Shown: positions 1 through 8,374, numbered from the stretch's first letter. The stretch: 15,713 bases of DNA from Candidatus Poribacteria bacterium (GCA_009835515.1 VXXH01000167.1:1-15713); one strand, 5' to 3'. Program-made: numbers and translations. Notes: generated from the letters alone by a model not told the origin.

Positions 1-18
1 TCCCCCTTATCAGGGGGA
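1..18. repeat. Short perfect hairpin at the window edge
   Basis: TCCCCC (1-6) and GGGGGA (13-18) pair perfectly around the loop TTATCA. It lies about 45 bases downstream of the stop of the short-chain dehydrogenase gene, so it could act as a 3' end structure for that minus-strand transcript. No T-run follows that would make it a clear terminator. The left side is cut by the window edge, so a longer dispersed repeat cannot be excluded. Confidence 0.4.
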
Positions 19-63
19 CTTTAAGAGGAAATATGTCTGCCTTAAGTATTTATCAAACTCACG

Positions 64-780
64 TTAGGTAAAGAATTCTTCGTTATGGGGACGGACATCG
101 ACCTCAAACGTCCACGCGCTTCTCTCTTGCTGCACTAATGCCCAATAGGTGTCCGCGATTGCATCGGGTTCGAGAAGCGGTTCATTTTCACTGAGTTTAT
201 AGCGTTGTCGCACACCCGGTGTATCAATAACACCGTCGATAATAACATGGGCGACATGGATGCCGTGCGGACCGACCTCGCGGGCGAGTGCCGATGCTAA
301 ACCTCGCGTCGCATACTTGGCACTGCTGAATGCCAATGCCCCTGCTCTACCGCGAACAGCGGAGGTTGCCCCTGTAAAGAGTATATTCCCGCCACCTTTT
401 TTTAGCATCCCCGGCACGACCTGCTTTGAACAGAGGAACCCGCCGAGAGTGCAGACGCGCCATGCGCCCTCAAATGCCTCTGGCGTGAGGTCAGCGAAAC
501 TTCCCCAGGCTGCGTTTCCAGCATGATTCACCAAGATGTCGGGGTCGCCGAGTTCTTCTCGAATACGATCAAAACTTTGATCTACCTGCTCAGGTTCGGT
601 AATATCTGTCGGGATCGGGATGGCTGTGCGTCCGGATTTTGCCAATCGCGTGGATAGGTTTTTAATGTAGGCAGATGAGCGCGACAGGAGTGCTACGTTA
701 CACCCTTCTTCTACAAATTTACGGGCGAGTGCAGCCCCTAAACCGGGACCGACACCTGCAATAACTGCTATTTTTTCCAT
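64..780 (-). CDS. SDR-family NAD(P)-dependent oxidoreductase, atypical active site
   Basis: This 238-residue protein has a complete short-chain dehydrogenase fold. The cofactor loop GVGPGLG is at residues 9-15, a variant NHAG (classically NNAG) at 85-88, and the catalytic segment at about 135-160. In that segment the usual YxxxK reads F151-S-S-A-K155: the Lys is kept and the catalytic Tyr is Phe. The usual Ser position 12-13 residues earlier is Thr/Ala. I recall a subfamily of SDRs with FASAKF-like motifs and the following GIHVAHVxIDG stretch, also present here, so this is probably a subfamily trait. It may bind NAD(P) and act on an unknown substrate, or be non-catalytic. I chose the ATG at 780 over the one at 807 because GAAGGA lies just upstream of 780, the fold begins there, and the extension runs into a repeat. 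The gene follows the permease gene after 161 bases and is probably transcribed separately. Confidence 0.88.
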   Translation of the reverse strand: MEKIAVIAGVGPGLGAALARKFVEEGCNVALLSRSSAYIKNLSTRLAKSGRTAIPIPTDITEPEQVDQSFDRIREELGDPDILVNHAGNAAWGSFADLTPEAFEGAWRVCTLGGFLCSKQVVPGMLKKGGGNILFTGATSAVRGRAGALAFSSAKYATRGLASALAREVGPHGIHVAHVIIDGVIDTPGVRQRYKLSENEPLLEPDAIADTYWALVQQERSAWTFEVDVRPHNEEFFT

Positions 781-795
781 AGTGATTCCTTCAGG

Positions 796-876
796 ACTTA
801 TGAACATTTCGGAGTTGGGTCTGCTGCCAATTTAACTGGGTCTATATAGACTTACGAAAATTTCGGGGTTGGGTTT
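796..876. repeat. Pair of near-identical 27-bp direct repeats
   Basis: Bases 796-822 and 850-876 are two copies of the same 27-mer, differing at four positions as I align them. Both begin ACTTA and contain ATTTCGG and GTTGGGT. Start-to-start spacing is 54 bases. The copies lie in the gap between the dehydrogenase and the permease and carry no gene. They look like pieces of a dispersed genomic repeat; I recall similar GGGTTGGGT-containing repeats in Poribacteria, which I cannot verify here. Confidence 0.7.
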
Positions 877-897
877 CACTCACAGTTCGACCCAACC
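867..897. repeat. Inverted repeat GGTTGGGT / ACCCAACC (hairpin)
   Basis: GGTTGGGT at 867-874 is perfectly complementary to ACCCAACC at 890-897, with a 15-base loop and possible G-T pairs extending both ends. The left arm lies inside the second copy of the 27-bp direct repeat. The structure sits about 45 bases downstream of the permease stop on the minus strand. It could serve as a transcript 3' end or REP-type element, but no T-tract supports a classical terminator. Confidence 0.6.
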
Positions 898-941
898 TAC
901 ATTCTTGGTGAAGATATGCGCTGCACAAACCGCCCGATATT

Positions 942-2153
942 TTATTCGTGTCTGAGTGCATCAATCGGATGAAGTTTAGCGGCTTTCCACGCCGGATACG
1001 CGCCAAAAAAGATGCCCACCAACGCGCTAACAACAAAGGAAAGTATGCCGTACACCGGCGAAACCAGGGTTCGCCACTCCCAGAACGATGTGACCAGTTC
1101 CGCGCCGCCTATACCGACACCAATACCAACGATGCCTCCTATGAGTGCGAGGCTTGTGGATTCAACGAGGAACTGCGCGAGGATATCGGAGCGTTGTGCG
1201 CCAACGGCTTTTCTGAGCCCAATCTCTTTCGTCCGCTCCGTTACAGAAACGAGCATAATGTTCATAATACCAATGCCCCCGACGACTAACGATACGACAG
1301 CAATTCCTAAAATCAGGTTGGTAAAGGTTTGGTTTGATTCTTCAAGCGTTTCCATGAATTCTGCCTGGTTCCGGACGTGAAAATCAGGATCTTTATTTGG
1401 GGCAATTTTGTGTTCCTTACGGAGCAACTCTGTCACCTCGGTTTCAGCTGCTTCAAGGAGTTTACCGTCATTTGCCTGTATACTGATACTTGAGAGATAA
1501 TCCTCCCCGAAAACGCGCTTCATAGCAGTTGAATAAGGGATAAAAACTTGGTCATCAGGGTTTCGCCATCCGCTCGCGCCTTTCTCTTTCATAACGCCTA
1601 CGACATGGAAACCGACATTTTTAATTTTGACAGTTTGGCCGACGGGTTCTACGGTTTCAAAGAGATCATCAACAACGGTTTTACCGAGCACACACACGCG
1701 GTCCCGGTATCGGATTTCGCCCTCTGTAAAAAATCGTCCTTTCTCAACGGTAAAATTCGCTGTGACGAGGTACGCTGGAGAGGTACCAACAATAGTTGTG
1801 TTCGTATTTTTATTGCGGAACTTCACTTGTGCGCGGCTGCTCACCTCAGGGGTGACATAACCAAAATTCTGTCCGCGTTCCTCTAACGCTTCCATATCTT
1901 TGACAGTGAGACTTCTACGAGCATCCGCGGAGCCTCGTCCGCGAAACCTACTCTGTCCAGGGCGGACGGCGAGAATGTTCGCGCCTAATGTCTGAATCCG
2001 TTCGGTGACATCTGCCTTCGCACCTTCACCGATTGAGGTAGTGGTTATAATTGCACCGACCCCGATGATTACACCTAACATCGTCAACAGGGATCGAAGT
2101 TTGTTCGCCAATAAGGCACTGAATGCGTTTGCAAAACTTTCAAGGATACCCAT
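942..2153 (-). CDS. MacB/FtsX-type ABC transporter permease
   Basis: This 403-residue inner-membrane protein has the MacB permease layout. A first transmembrane helix at about 21-42 is followed by a large periplasmic MacB_PCD-like domain (about 45-275). Three C-terminal helices lie at about 279-302, 331-356 and 365-388. The family signature around 298-319 (NIMLVSVTERTKEIGLRKAV) and the C-terminal PAWKAAKLHPIDALR box are intact. E. coli MacB carries its ATPase at the N-terminus of the same chain; this protein does not, so it needs a separate ATPase. The start is supported by AGGAGAG a few bases upstream. It lies 57 bases after the adaptor gene and is almost certainly co-transcribed with it. 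Together they would couple cytoplasmic ATP hydrolysis to export or envelope work, with an unknown substrate. No ATPase gene is present anywhere in the window. Confidence 0.92.
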   Translation of the reverse strand: MGILESFANAFSALLANKLRSLLTMLGVIIGVGAIITTTSIGEGAKADVTERIQTLGANILAVRPGQSRFRGRGSADARRSLTVKDMEALEERGQNFGYVTPEVSSRAQVKFRNKNTNTTIVGTSPAYLVTANFTVEKGRFFTEGEIRYRDRVCVLGKTVVDDLFETVEPVGQTVKIKNVGFHVVGVMKEKGASGWRNPDDQVFIPYSTAMKRVFGEDYLSSISIQANDGKLLEAAETEVTELLRKEHKIAPNKDPDFHVRNQAEFMETLEESNQTFTNLILGIAVVSLVVGGIGIMNIMLVSVTERTKEIGLRKAVGAQRSDILAQFLVESTSLALIGGIVGIGVGIGGAELVTSFWEWRTLVSPVYGILSFVVSALVGIFFGAYPAWKAAKLHPIDALRHE

Positions 2154-2210
2154 AGCACTCTCTCCTATGTGTTGTCGCCTTTTAAAAACCTAAGATCAAG
2201 TAATAAGTGT

Positions 2211-4289
2211 CTATCGCCCACGACCGCCCCCGGTCATTCGGCGCATTGTAGAGGCAGGGTTCTGCATCATACGTCGCCAATTTTCATTGCCACCACCACC
2301 GCCACGCTCAAAGCCCCCGATTGCGATGATATCTCCCTCTGCGAGTCCTGAGATGATTTCAATCTTGTCATAACTGTTAACACCCGTCACGACAGGCTGA
2401 GGCCGCCCGGGTTGTCCTTCTGCTCCGACGATTCTAACCATTTTCCTGCCCCGCATATCAAGAACGGCTTCGATTGGTACGGTAAGGATGTCTATTTTGT
2501 TAACAGCCGAGATTTGGACAGTAGCGTTCATACCGGGTTTGAGAAACGGCATCTTCGTCTCTTCAGTCTCTGCGGGTTGCGTCTGGGTCGGTGGTTCTTC
2601 TGCCGGTGCTTCCTCAAAGAAGCCGCCGAACAGTCCGCCCCAATCATCGTCATCAGTTTCCGCTTTCGCCTCGGCTTCGTCAGATTCTTCGGGTTGCTGT
2701 GCGGGTTGTTGTGCAAGAGGTTCTTGCGGCGTGGGTCTTGATGGGACTCCATCAGCCTCACCACCTTCTGCTTGACGTTGTTGGCGCATTGCTCGGAAAC
2801 GCTCACGCTGTTCGTCCGTTAGATTTGTCATATCTGGTCGGGCACCGCCGCCTCGTCGCCCTTCTGCGCCTCGCATCATTCCCTGGCGTGGTCCGGCAGC
2901 TTCCACATTTTTCAACTCGGATGTCACTTCAAAGGTTGTCACATTCTGAATCGCTCGTCCCTGGGGTGCAATCTTCAAGACTTCACCCTGAAAGGGCGTA
3001 TCGGGATAGGCTTCGACAGTAATTGTCACAGGTTGTCCGATTTGGACTTTACCGATGTCGGTTTCATCGACCTCAGTTACGACATAGACAGTATCAAGGT
3101 CTGCCATAGTAACGATCGCCTGCCCTTCAGTCGAGGAGAGTGAGGAGAGGCGCGAAGTGATCACCTGTCCTTCTTCAACCAGTTTTTCAAGAATCGTTCC
3201 GGAGATAGGTGCCTTGATAACTGTATCATCGTACTCAATTTGACGGAGTTCAAGCTGCGTTTGACTGCGTTTGACTGCTAAACGTGCGGTCTCAATATCG
3301 CGTTCCTTTCGGGTAATTTGTTTCCGATTCGCTTGTGCAAGTTTCAATGACTCTTCAGCCTGTACGATTCGTTGTTGCTGAAGTTCAACATCCATATCTC
3401 GCGAGGCTTCAGCCTCAACGCGTTCGTTGGCAAGTTCACGGTTGAATTCCGCCTTTTTGATATCTGCTTTTCCCAATTCAAGTTCTGCTTCAGTAGCGGG
3501 ATTCTCTACCAAGTTCAGATTTTCTTCAGCAGACCGATGCCGCGCCTGCGCCGATTTAAGTTGCGCCTGTGAAGACTCTAACGCAGCCTGTGAAATGAGT
3601 TCTTTCTCGTAAAGTTTCTTATTACGTTCATGCTCTGCAGTTACCAGATCTAAATTTGCCTTGTCTTGTTCCAAAGAGGCTTGGGCACGCCGCTTATTTT
3701 CGTCTCGGACCTCATCGGAAGTGAGCAATTTATACCGAATTTTGGCGATGTTGAGGCTATTTTCAGCATCCATGACACCGCGTTTGTTAGCTATTTTCTC
3801 AAGACGGATATCTTCCTTGAGCTGGATGAGCCGTTGTTGGGCTTCAGCGAGAGACTCCTGTGACTGCCGGATCTGGATATCGGACTGTTCCCTCTGGAGT
3901 TGGATGTCGATTTCCGCCTGTTGCAAGCGGGCTTCGGCAGATTGTAAGTCGGCTTGTGCTTGTTCCAAACTGATCTGGACGTAGGTCGTTTCAACCACAG
4001 CGATGATATCGTCCTTCTGAACGTAATCACCTGCGTCAACTTTGAGTTCCAGAATCTTTCCGCTTGCTTTGGAACTGACTTCAACAATATTCAACGGCTT
4101 GATTGTACCTGTTGCTTCAATCGTGACAGCAATGTTGCTGCGTTCAACGGTTGCCGTCTTTATTGCCGCTGTGTTGGCACCATTCGCGTCATCTTTGGTT
4201 GCAAACACGATGCGTCCGACAACAACCGCGATTGCCACGACGAGTACGATTGCGCCAGCAATTGTAATAATTTTCCACTTTCCCATCAT
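2211..4289 (-). CDS. MacA/HlyD-type membrane-fusion adaptor with long coiled coil and low-complexity insertion
   Basis: This 692-residue periplasmic adaptor is nearly twice the length of E. coli MacA. A single N-terminal membrane helix (about 7-29) anchors it. The two lipoyl half-motifs lie at about 66-100 and 356-380 (IKAPISGTILEKLVEEGQV). Between them, at about 103-350, is a long Gln/Glu/Ala-rich coiled-coil hairpin, which normally docks onto an outer-membrane partner. The beta-barrel follows at about 395-460. Residues about 465-578 form a low-complexity insertion: Gly/Arg-rich, then an LTDEQRERFRAMRQQRQ segment, then Pro/Gln and Glu/Asp runs. The membrane-proximal domain resumes at 580 (PFLKPGMNATVQI). 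The C-terminus (about 660-692) is Gly/Arg/Met-rich. GAGGAGAG precedes the start; an ATG codon directly follows the first one, so either could be used. Upstream, 4290-4421 shows a minus-strand TTGACT box (4384-4389) but no convincing -10. It pairs with the downstream permease. Confidence 0.92.
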   Translation of the reverse strand: MMGKWKIITIAGAIVLVVAIAVVVGRIVFATKDDANGANTAAIKTATVERSNIAVTIEATGTIKPLNIVEVSSKASGKILELKVDAGDYVQKDDIIAVVETTYVQISLEQAQADLQSAEARLQQAEIDIQLQREQSDIQIRQSQESLAEAQQRLIQLKEDIRLEKIANKRGVMDAENSLNIAKIRYKLLTSDEVRDENKRRAQASLEQDKANLDLVTAEHERNKKLYEKELISQAALESSQAQLKSAQARHRSAEENLNLVENPATEAELELGKADIKKAEFNRELANERVEAEASRDMDVELQQQRIVQAEESLKLAQANRKQITRKERDIETARLAVKRSQTQLELRQIEYDDTVIKAPISGTILEKLVEEGQVITSRLSSLSSTEGQAIVTMADLDTVYVVTEVDETDIGKVQIGQPVTITVEAYPDTPFQGEVLKIAPQGRAIQNVTTFEVTSELKNVEAAGPRQGMMRGAEGRRGGGARPDMTNLTDEQRERFRAMRQQRQAEGGEADGVPSRPTPQEPLAQQPAQQPEESDEAEAKAETDDDDWGGLFGGFFEEAPAEEPPTQTQPAETEETKMPFLKPGMNATVQISAVNKIDILTVPIEAVLDMRGRKMVRIVGAEGQPGRPQPVVTGVNSYDKIEIISGLAEGDIIAIGGFERGGGGGNENWRRMMQNPASTMRRMTGGGRGR

Positions 4290-4421
4290 AGATCACTCTC
4301 CTCTGATAATAAGGTGTGAGATCGTCCTTTACTCCTATTTAGCACCGACCTTCGTTGCCCAGAACGTATGTTTCCGTTAATTTAGTCAAACCTATAAGAG
4401 AAAAGTTCGCTGTTTTTGTCG

Positions 4422-5435
4422 CTACAACCGGGGCATATCAACAGCACTATCGCGTCGTTCATGCATGTTCTTTTCCATCGCTTCAGGATAGCGGTCAGGT
4501 AGATGCGAAACTTCGTTGAGTTTTTGGAGTGCGTCGCCTTCAAGCCGCCACCCGGCTGCACCGAGATTATCACGCAGATGTCCAGTGTGCCTTGCACCGA
4601 CAATCACGGAAGTCATTGCGCGTTGTTCAAGCACCCACCGCAAGGCGACTTGTGCTGGACTATGTCCAAGTTCGTCAGAAATATCAAAGAGGGCTTGTAG
4701 TGTCTCATCGGCGTTGTCTGCGAAATAGCGTTGTGGATATGCCCATCCTTCCTCTGATCGAGTGCCACCGTGTGTGCGTTCGCCAGGCTTGTATTTTCCA
4801 GAAAGAAATCCACCAGCTAACGGACTCCATACGACTATGCCTAACCCTTTAAGTTCACAGAGCGGCACGATTTCTTGTTCTATATCCCGCACAACGAGGC
4901 TGTATTGCGGTTGATAGCAGGCAAACCGTGCCCAACTGTTGACATCGCTGAGCCATAACGCTTCGGCTAACCGCCACGCTTGGTAGTTGCTACACGCGGT
5001 GTAACGGACTTTGCCTTGTTGGACGAGATCATCCAATGCGCGAAGCATCTCCTCTAACGGTGTCTGTGAATCAACGTGGTGAATATAGTAGATATCTACG
5101 TAATCCATCTGGAGGCGTTTGAGACTGTCGTCGATCGCCTGCATAATGTGGACGCGCGACATTCCGGAGTCGTTGGGACTGGTGCCCATCGGGTTGAAAA
5201 ACTTGGTTGCGATAACGGCATCGCGTCGCCGACCCTTGAGTGCTTTACCGAGGAGGACTTCGGATTCGCCATCGGCATAAGAATTTGCGGTATCAAAGAA
5301 GTTGACACCGGCATCGAAAGCGAGGTCGACCATTCTGTTTGACTCTGCCTCGTCAGCCCCGTGCCCGAAGGTCATGGTGCCTAAACAGATTTCGGATACT
5401 TTGAGTCCACTTTTTCCCAATCGTCTATATTCCAC
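4422..5435 (-). CDS. Aldo/keto reductase (GTG start)
   Basis: This 337-residue cytosolic NADPH-type aldo/keto reductase has the catalytic tetrad D48, Y53, K78 and H119. These sit in FFDTANSY, ATKFF and YYIHH. The C-terminal cofactor motif is at about 277-291 (SVIVGARHTGHLRDNLGAA). The family fold starts with EYRRLGKSGLKVSEICLG, immediately after a GTG at 5433-5435. GGAG lies 7 bases before that GTG, so I prefer it to the in-frame ATG at 5471, which adds 12 non-homologous residues. It is the third gene of an operon, 42 bases after the Gfo/Idh/MocA gene. The physiological substrate cannot be read from sequence. Next to a sugar-type dehydrogenase, carbonyl or sugar metabolism is a reasonable inference. 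This family also includes voltage-gated potassium channel beta-like members. Confidence 0.93.
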   Translation of the reverse strand: MEYRRLGKSGLKVSEICLGTMTFGHGADEAESNRMVDLAFDAGVNFFDTANSYADGESEVLLGKALKGRRRDAVIATKFFNPMGTSPNDSGMSRVHIMQAIDDSLKRLQMDYVDIYYIHHVDSQTPLEEMLRALDDLVQQGKVRYTACSNYQAWRLAEALWLSDVNSWARFACYQPQYSLVVRDIEQEIVPLCELKGLGIVVWSPLAGGFLSGKYKPGERTHGGTRSEEGWAYPQRYFADNADETLQALFDISDELGHSPAQVALRWVLEQRAMTSVIVGARHTGHLRDNLGAAGWRLEGDALQKLNEVSHLPDRYPEAMEKNMHERRDSAVDMPRL

Positions 5436-5477
5436 GTTTTTTCTCCATCTTATGACCGATATGAAAGACATTCCTTT

Positions 5478-6524
5478 TTACACAACAGCAACGGTTTCGC
5501 CTTCTGAACGGAGTCCTGCCTCATAGACTTTCATGACTTCCAGTGCGAACTCAAGCGATCCTTGCTCAGCCGGTTTGCCTTCGAGAACACAATCACAGAA
5601 ATATCGCATCTCTTGATAGAACCCCTGAACGAAAAGCCCTTTGTTTTCGAGGGTGCCGAGACTGTATTGCGGTTCCCAGACGACGGCACCACTCTCAAAA
5701 CCTTCGGGGACATAACTGGTACTGCCGCTATAATTGAAAGACATGCCGCGTTGGAGTAGGACCCGGTTATTGTTCCGAATTTCGGCGTGGCACCCGTCAC
5801 CAAAGAATTGATAAAGTTCGGAAGGTTGTCCGTGCCTTGCGCCATCCGCGAGATGAAAGTTTCCGAGTGTGCCGCTCTCGTATTCTAAGATACACACGCC
5901 ACCACCACGCTGTCCTTGACGGACGGTTACAGCAGAAACCTTCCCGCCGACTGCCACCATCAGCGATAACGGGTGGCAACCGTTTTGGAGCCAATTCGTA
6001 TGCTCTTTCTCGCGCAGCACTCGCTTTCCGTCGTTCGGAATCGTCATCGGATAAACCGCTAAGAGGCTTCGCAAGGGCCCGTATTCTTCCGTTGCGAAGA
6101 TTTCAACAATCTTCTGTGTCGCAGGCATGAACGCTTTTTTGAATCCGACAACGACGACGCGATCCTTGCGATGGCGAATCATTTCCCGAACTTCATCAGC
6201 AAACATTCCGGGCGGTTTTTCTAACCAAACATGCATCCCCGCGTCGAGTGCTTCGCAGGTCAATTCGGGGTGCAGGCGCGGCGGTGCGCAGAGAAAGATA
6301 GCATCCAACTCTTCGTTTCTAAACATCTCCGCCATACTCGAATAACACGCTTTAACGCCGTATTGTTCAGCAGTAATGTGGGCGCGGTCAAGATCAAGGT
6401 CGCAAAACGCCTTCAATCGAATAGGGAGAAATGTTAGCGTCGGTAAGACGTTGCGATAGCCGTGTGAACCGACACCGACGACTGCGACATTTAACCGCTC
6501 TTCAAATTCGCGTTGATAGCTCAT
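5478..6524 (-). CDS. Gfo/Idh/MocA-family oxidoreductase
   Basis: This 348-residue protein has an N-terminal Rossmann domain with GVGSHG (17-22). The family LEKPPG box is at 101-106, containing the E-K-P that contacts the nicotinamide. A C-terminal alpha/beta domain follows from about 125. Members typically oxidise or reduce sugars, inositols or related polyols with NAD(P). The usual GxHxxD segment reads G182-C-H184-P-L-S187, so the acidic position appears to be Ser; this could alter catalysis or reflect my alignment. Its ATG overlaps the TGA of the carboxypeptidase gene (ATGA at 6521-6524), which implies translational coupling. The aldo/keto reductase follows 42 bases later. Substrate unknown. 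Length is normal for the family. Confidence 0.92.
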   Translation of the reverse strand: MSYQREFEERLNVAVVGVGSHGYRNVLPTLTFLPIRLKAFCDLDLDRAHITAEQYGVKACYSSMAEMFRNEELDAIFLCAPPRLHPELTCEALDAGMHVWLEKPPGMFADEVREMIRHRKDRVVVVGFKKAFMPATQKIVEIFATEEYGPLRSLLAVYPMTIPNDGKRVLREKEHTNWLQNGCHPLSLMVAVGGKVSAVTVRQGQRGGGVCILEYESGTLGNFHLADGARHGQPSELYQFFGDGCHAEIRNNNRVLLQRGMSFNYSGSTSYVPEGFESGAVVWEPQYSLGTLENKGLFVQGFYQEMRYFCDCVLEGKPAEQGSLEFALEVMKVYEAGLRSEGETVAVV

Positions 6525-8014
6525 ACCGACTCATCTCCCGGCAGCACGTCATCAAGGTACGTATCCAGGTCTTTTTTCATTTTTTGTAATTCCGTTTGGT
6601 CAATATACATCATGTGCCCAGCCTGATAGTAAGCCATCGTGATGTTATCTTGCAAAGACGGATCAAGTCCGAGGTGGCTGAAGGTATATTCTGATGCCAA
6701 AAACGGGGTTGCCAAGTCGTAATACCCGTTCGCGACGAACACTTTCAAGGCAGGATTAACAGTCATCGCCTTTCGCAAGGTATCAGCGACGTTGACGTAT
6801 TCGTTCTGATGGCCGCTGTAGTCCCAAGGATGCACACGTCTGCTCAGGATCTCATAAGGGAGGTCCGACTCGAATTCGAGTTCGCCACGCACATAATCGT
6901 TGAGGGTCGCGGTATAGGCACCTTGGACGACCGCGGAACTTGGGTCATATTCGTAATATTCGCCTGCTGAATCGCGGTCAATCCCTTTGTATCGACTATC
7001 AAAGCGACCGACTGTCTGTGCTTCATCACGGAGCAATTCCTTGCAAAACCGACTGATATTAATTCGCAAGTCAGTCCGCTCGATGTACTCCGGCGAGAGT
7101 CCGGTATAACTTGCGAGTTTCTGAACAATGTCGGCACGTTGTTCAGAGGGGACGTTACTGCCTTTCATGAGTGCTACGGTGTAATCACCTACGGCAAATT
7201 CTCTGACCTCGTCAATGAAAGTTTCTAATTGCCTATCGGTTTCATCCAATTTGTTATGATAAAACGCTGTCGCTGCATAAGTCGGCAGGAAGAGGATGTA
7301 GGGGAGATCATTGCCGGGTGCGAACCGAATTGTCTGGAAGTTGAGGACGACCGAAACGAGCATGATGCCGTTAAGGTAAGTGCCGTGTCGTTCCTGAAGG
7401 TAACCTGCGAGACCACCAGCGCGGGTTGTTCCATAACTTTCGCCGATGAGGAATTTCGGGGATCCCCAGCGTTGATAGCGTCCCAAATAGAGGAGGATAA
7501 AATCGCCGACGGATTCAATATCTCTTTTGAACCCGTGGAACTGCTTCGCTTCTTCCCCCGGTACGGCTCTGCTGAATCCTGTGCTGACAGGATCGATGAA
7601 AACGAGGTCGGTTTTGTCTAAGATAGAACACTCGTTATTGGTAAGCTGATAGGGAGGCTGTGGCAATTCGCCATCTTCATTGGGTTTGACGCATCTCGGT
7701 CCGAGAACTCCCAAATGTAGCCATACCGACGAAGATCCGGGCCCCCCGTTGAAGGAGAAGGTTATAGGACGGGTGGAAGTATCTTCTACATCATCGCGCG
7801 TATAGGCAACAAAGAAAACGGCGGCTTTCGGCTTCTCGCCCTCCTTGTCGATTTCTTCTTTGAGGATAAGCGTGCCTGTTGTTGCGGTGTAACGCATCTC
7901 CTCACCGTTGATGGTAACGCTGTGGTGTGTAACTGAGAGTTTATCCTCAGGTATATCGGCGTTTTTTTCTTCGTCCTTGGTTTCCTCAGATTCTTTTTTT
8001 ACTTCTTCGCTCAT
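6521..8014 (-). CDS. Serine carboxypeptidase, peptidase family S10, no signal peptide
   Basis: This 497-residue alpha/beta-hydrolase has all S10 landmarks. The oxyanion segment FNGGPGSSS is at 88-96. The nucleophile Ser193 sits in GESYG (191-195), Asp433 in GYYDLATPF (430-438), and His467 in AGHMMYID (465-472). Family members remove C-terminal residues from peptides. The N-terminus is strongly charged (Glu/Lys-rich over the first 25 residues) with no hydrophobic segment. No signal peptide appears with either possible start, which suggests a cytoplasmic enzyme. I chose the ATG at 8014 over the in-frame one at 8044 because GAGAGGAA lies 6-7 bases upstream of it. It is the first gene of the three-gene operon driven by the extended -10 box at 8077-8085. 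Its stop codon overlaps the start of the Gfo/Idh/MocA gene. Confidence 0.93.
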   Translation of the reverse strand: MSEEVKKESEETKDEEKNADIPEDKLSVTHHSVTINGEEMRYTATTGTLILKEEIDKEGEKPKAAVFFVAYTRDDVEDTSTRPITFSFNGGPGSSSVWLHLGVLGPRCVKPNEDGELPQPPYQLTNNECSILDKTDLVFIDPVSTGFSRAVPGEEAKQFHGFKRDIESVGDFILLYLGRYQRWGSPKFLIGESYGTTRAGGLAGYLQERHGTYLNGIMLVSVVLNFQTIRFAPGNDLPYILFLPTYAATAFYHNKLDETDRQLETFIDEVREFAVGDYTVALMKGSNVPSEQRADIVQKLASYTGLSPEYIERTDLRINISRFCKELLRDEAQTVGRFDSRYKGIDRDSAGEYYEYDPSSAVVQGAYTATLNDYVRGELEFESDLPYEILSRRVHPWDYSGHQNEYVNVADTLRKAMTVNPALKVFVANGYYDLATPFLASEYTFSHLGLDPSLQDNITMAYYQAGHMMYIDQTELQKMKKDLDTYLDDVLPGDESV

Positions 8015-8076
8015 ATTGAATTCCTCTCTATTTTTGATTGGCAAGACGCTGCATAGTGCCTTATTAAATTAAACGC

Positions 8077-8085
8077 ATTATAGCA
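8077..8085 (-). promoter_or_regulatory. Extended -10 promoter for the carboxypeptidase operon
   Basis: Read on the minus strand this is TGC-TATAAT, a perfect -10 hexamer with the extended TGn element. It ends about 60 bases upstream of the carboxypeptidase start at 8014. No good -35 hexamer is found at 16-18 bases, which fits an extended -10 promoter. It sits back to back with the plus-strand promoter at 8129-8157. Confidence 0.6.
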
Positions 8086-8128
8086 TATTTTGCAGAAACG
8101 GGTGTGACAATTTTTTGTTGATTTCGGG

Positions 8129-8157
8129 TTGCTTAACGGCTATGTCTGTGGTATACT
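8129..8157 (+). promoter_or_regulatory. Sigma-70 promoter for the small coiled-coil gene
   Basis: TTGCTT (8129-8134) and TATACT (8152-8157) are separated by exactly 17 bases, close to the sigma-70 consensus. Transcription would begin near 8164. The TTG at 8158, which would extend the small ORF, is therefore outside the mRNA, and the ATG at 8197 with its AAAGGAGA ribosome-binding site is selected. Confidence 0.65.
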
Positions 8158-8196
8158 TTGGTAAAAGAAGTCACGCTGCACAAAGGAGATATCAAA

Positions 8197-8367
8197 ATGG
8201 CTGATCAAGATTTTCGGGAAAGGGTTCTCGAAGCCTTGTCACGGATCGAGTCACAAGCGAGAGAAAACAATGCCCGTTTGGAAAAACGGCTTGATTCTCT
8301 GGACACGCGTGTAGGGACTCTGGAACGCGATGTGGGATGGATAAAGGGAAAATTGGAAGGTAAGTAA
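8197..8367 (+). CDS. Small coiled-coil protein, function unknown
   Basis: This is a 56-residue, highly charged protein with no membrane segment and no cysteine. Hydrophobic positions recur in a heptad-like pattern (V10, L11, L14, I17, then L28, L32, L35, V39, L42, V46, I49, L53). It is therefore probably one long helix that oligomerises. The ribosome-binding site AAAGGAGA at 8182-8189 is strong and correctly spaced from the ATG, and a good promoter lies upstream. These signals make it a credible gene despite its size. The sequence resembles the helical part of XhlA-like or other small coiled-coil proteins, but without their membrane helix; I do not recognise a family. It lies 132 bases upstream of the nuclease-methyltransferase gene on the same strand. 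A regulatory or accessory role for that enzyme is possible but only inferred from position. Confidence 0.65.
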   Translation: MADQDFRERVLEALSRIESQARENNARLEKRLDSLDTRVGTLERDVGWIKGKLEGK

Positions 8368-8374
8368 GAAGGCA

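Noticed and set aside
842..1036. A 64-codon minus-strand frame overlapping the permease 3' end
   Set aside because: It is a frame-shifted copy of the permease tail running into the repeat region and has no protein-like features.
2591..3022. A 143-codon plus-strand frame opposite the adaptor gene
   Set aside because: Its Arg/Leu/His-rich, low-complexity content mirrors the repetitive codons of the adaptor insertion, and no domain or ribosome-binding site is visible.
4290..4421. Promoter for the adaptor-permease operon at the TTGACT box (4384-4389, minus strand)
   Set aside because: The -35-like box is good but no acceptable -10 lies 16-18 bases downstream, so I did not list it as a promoter.
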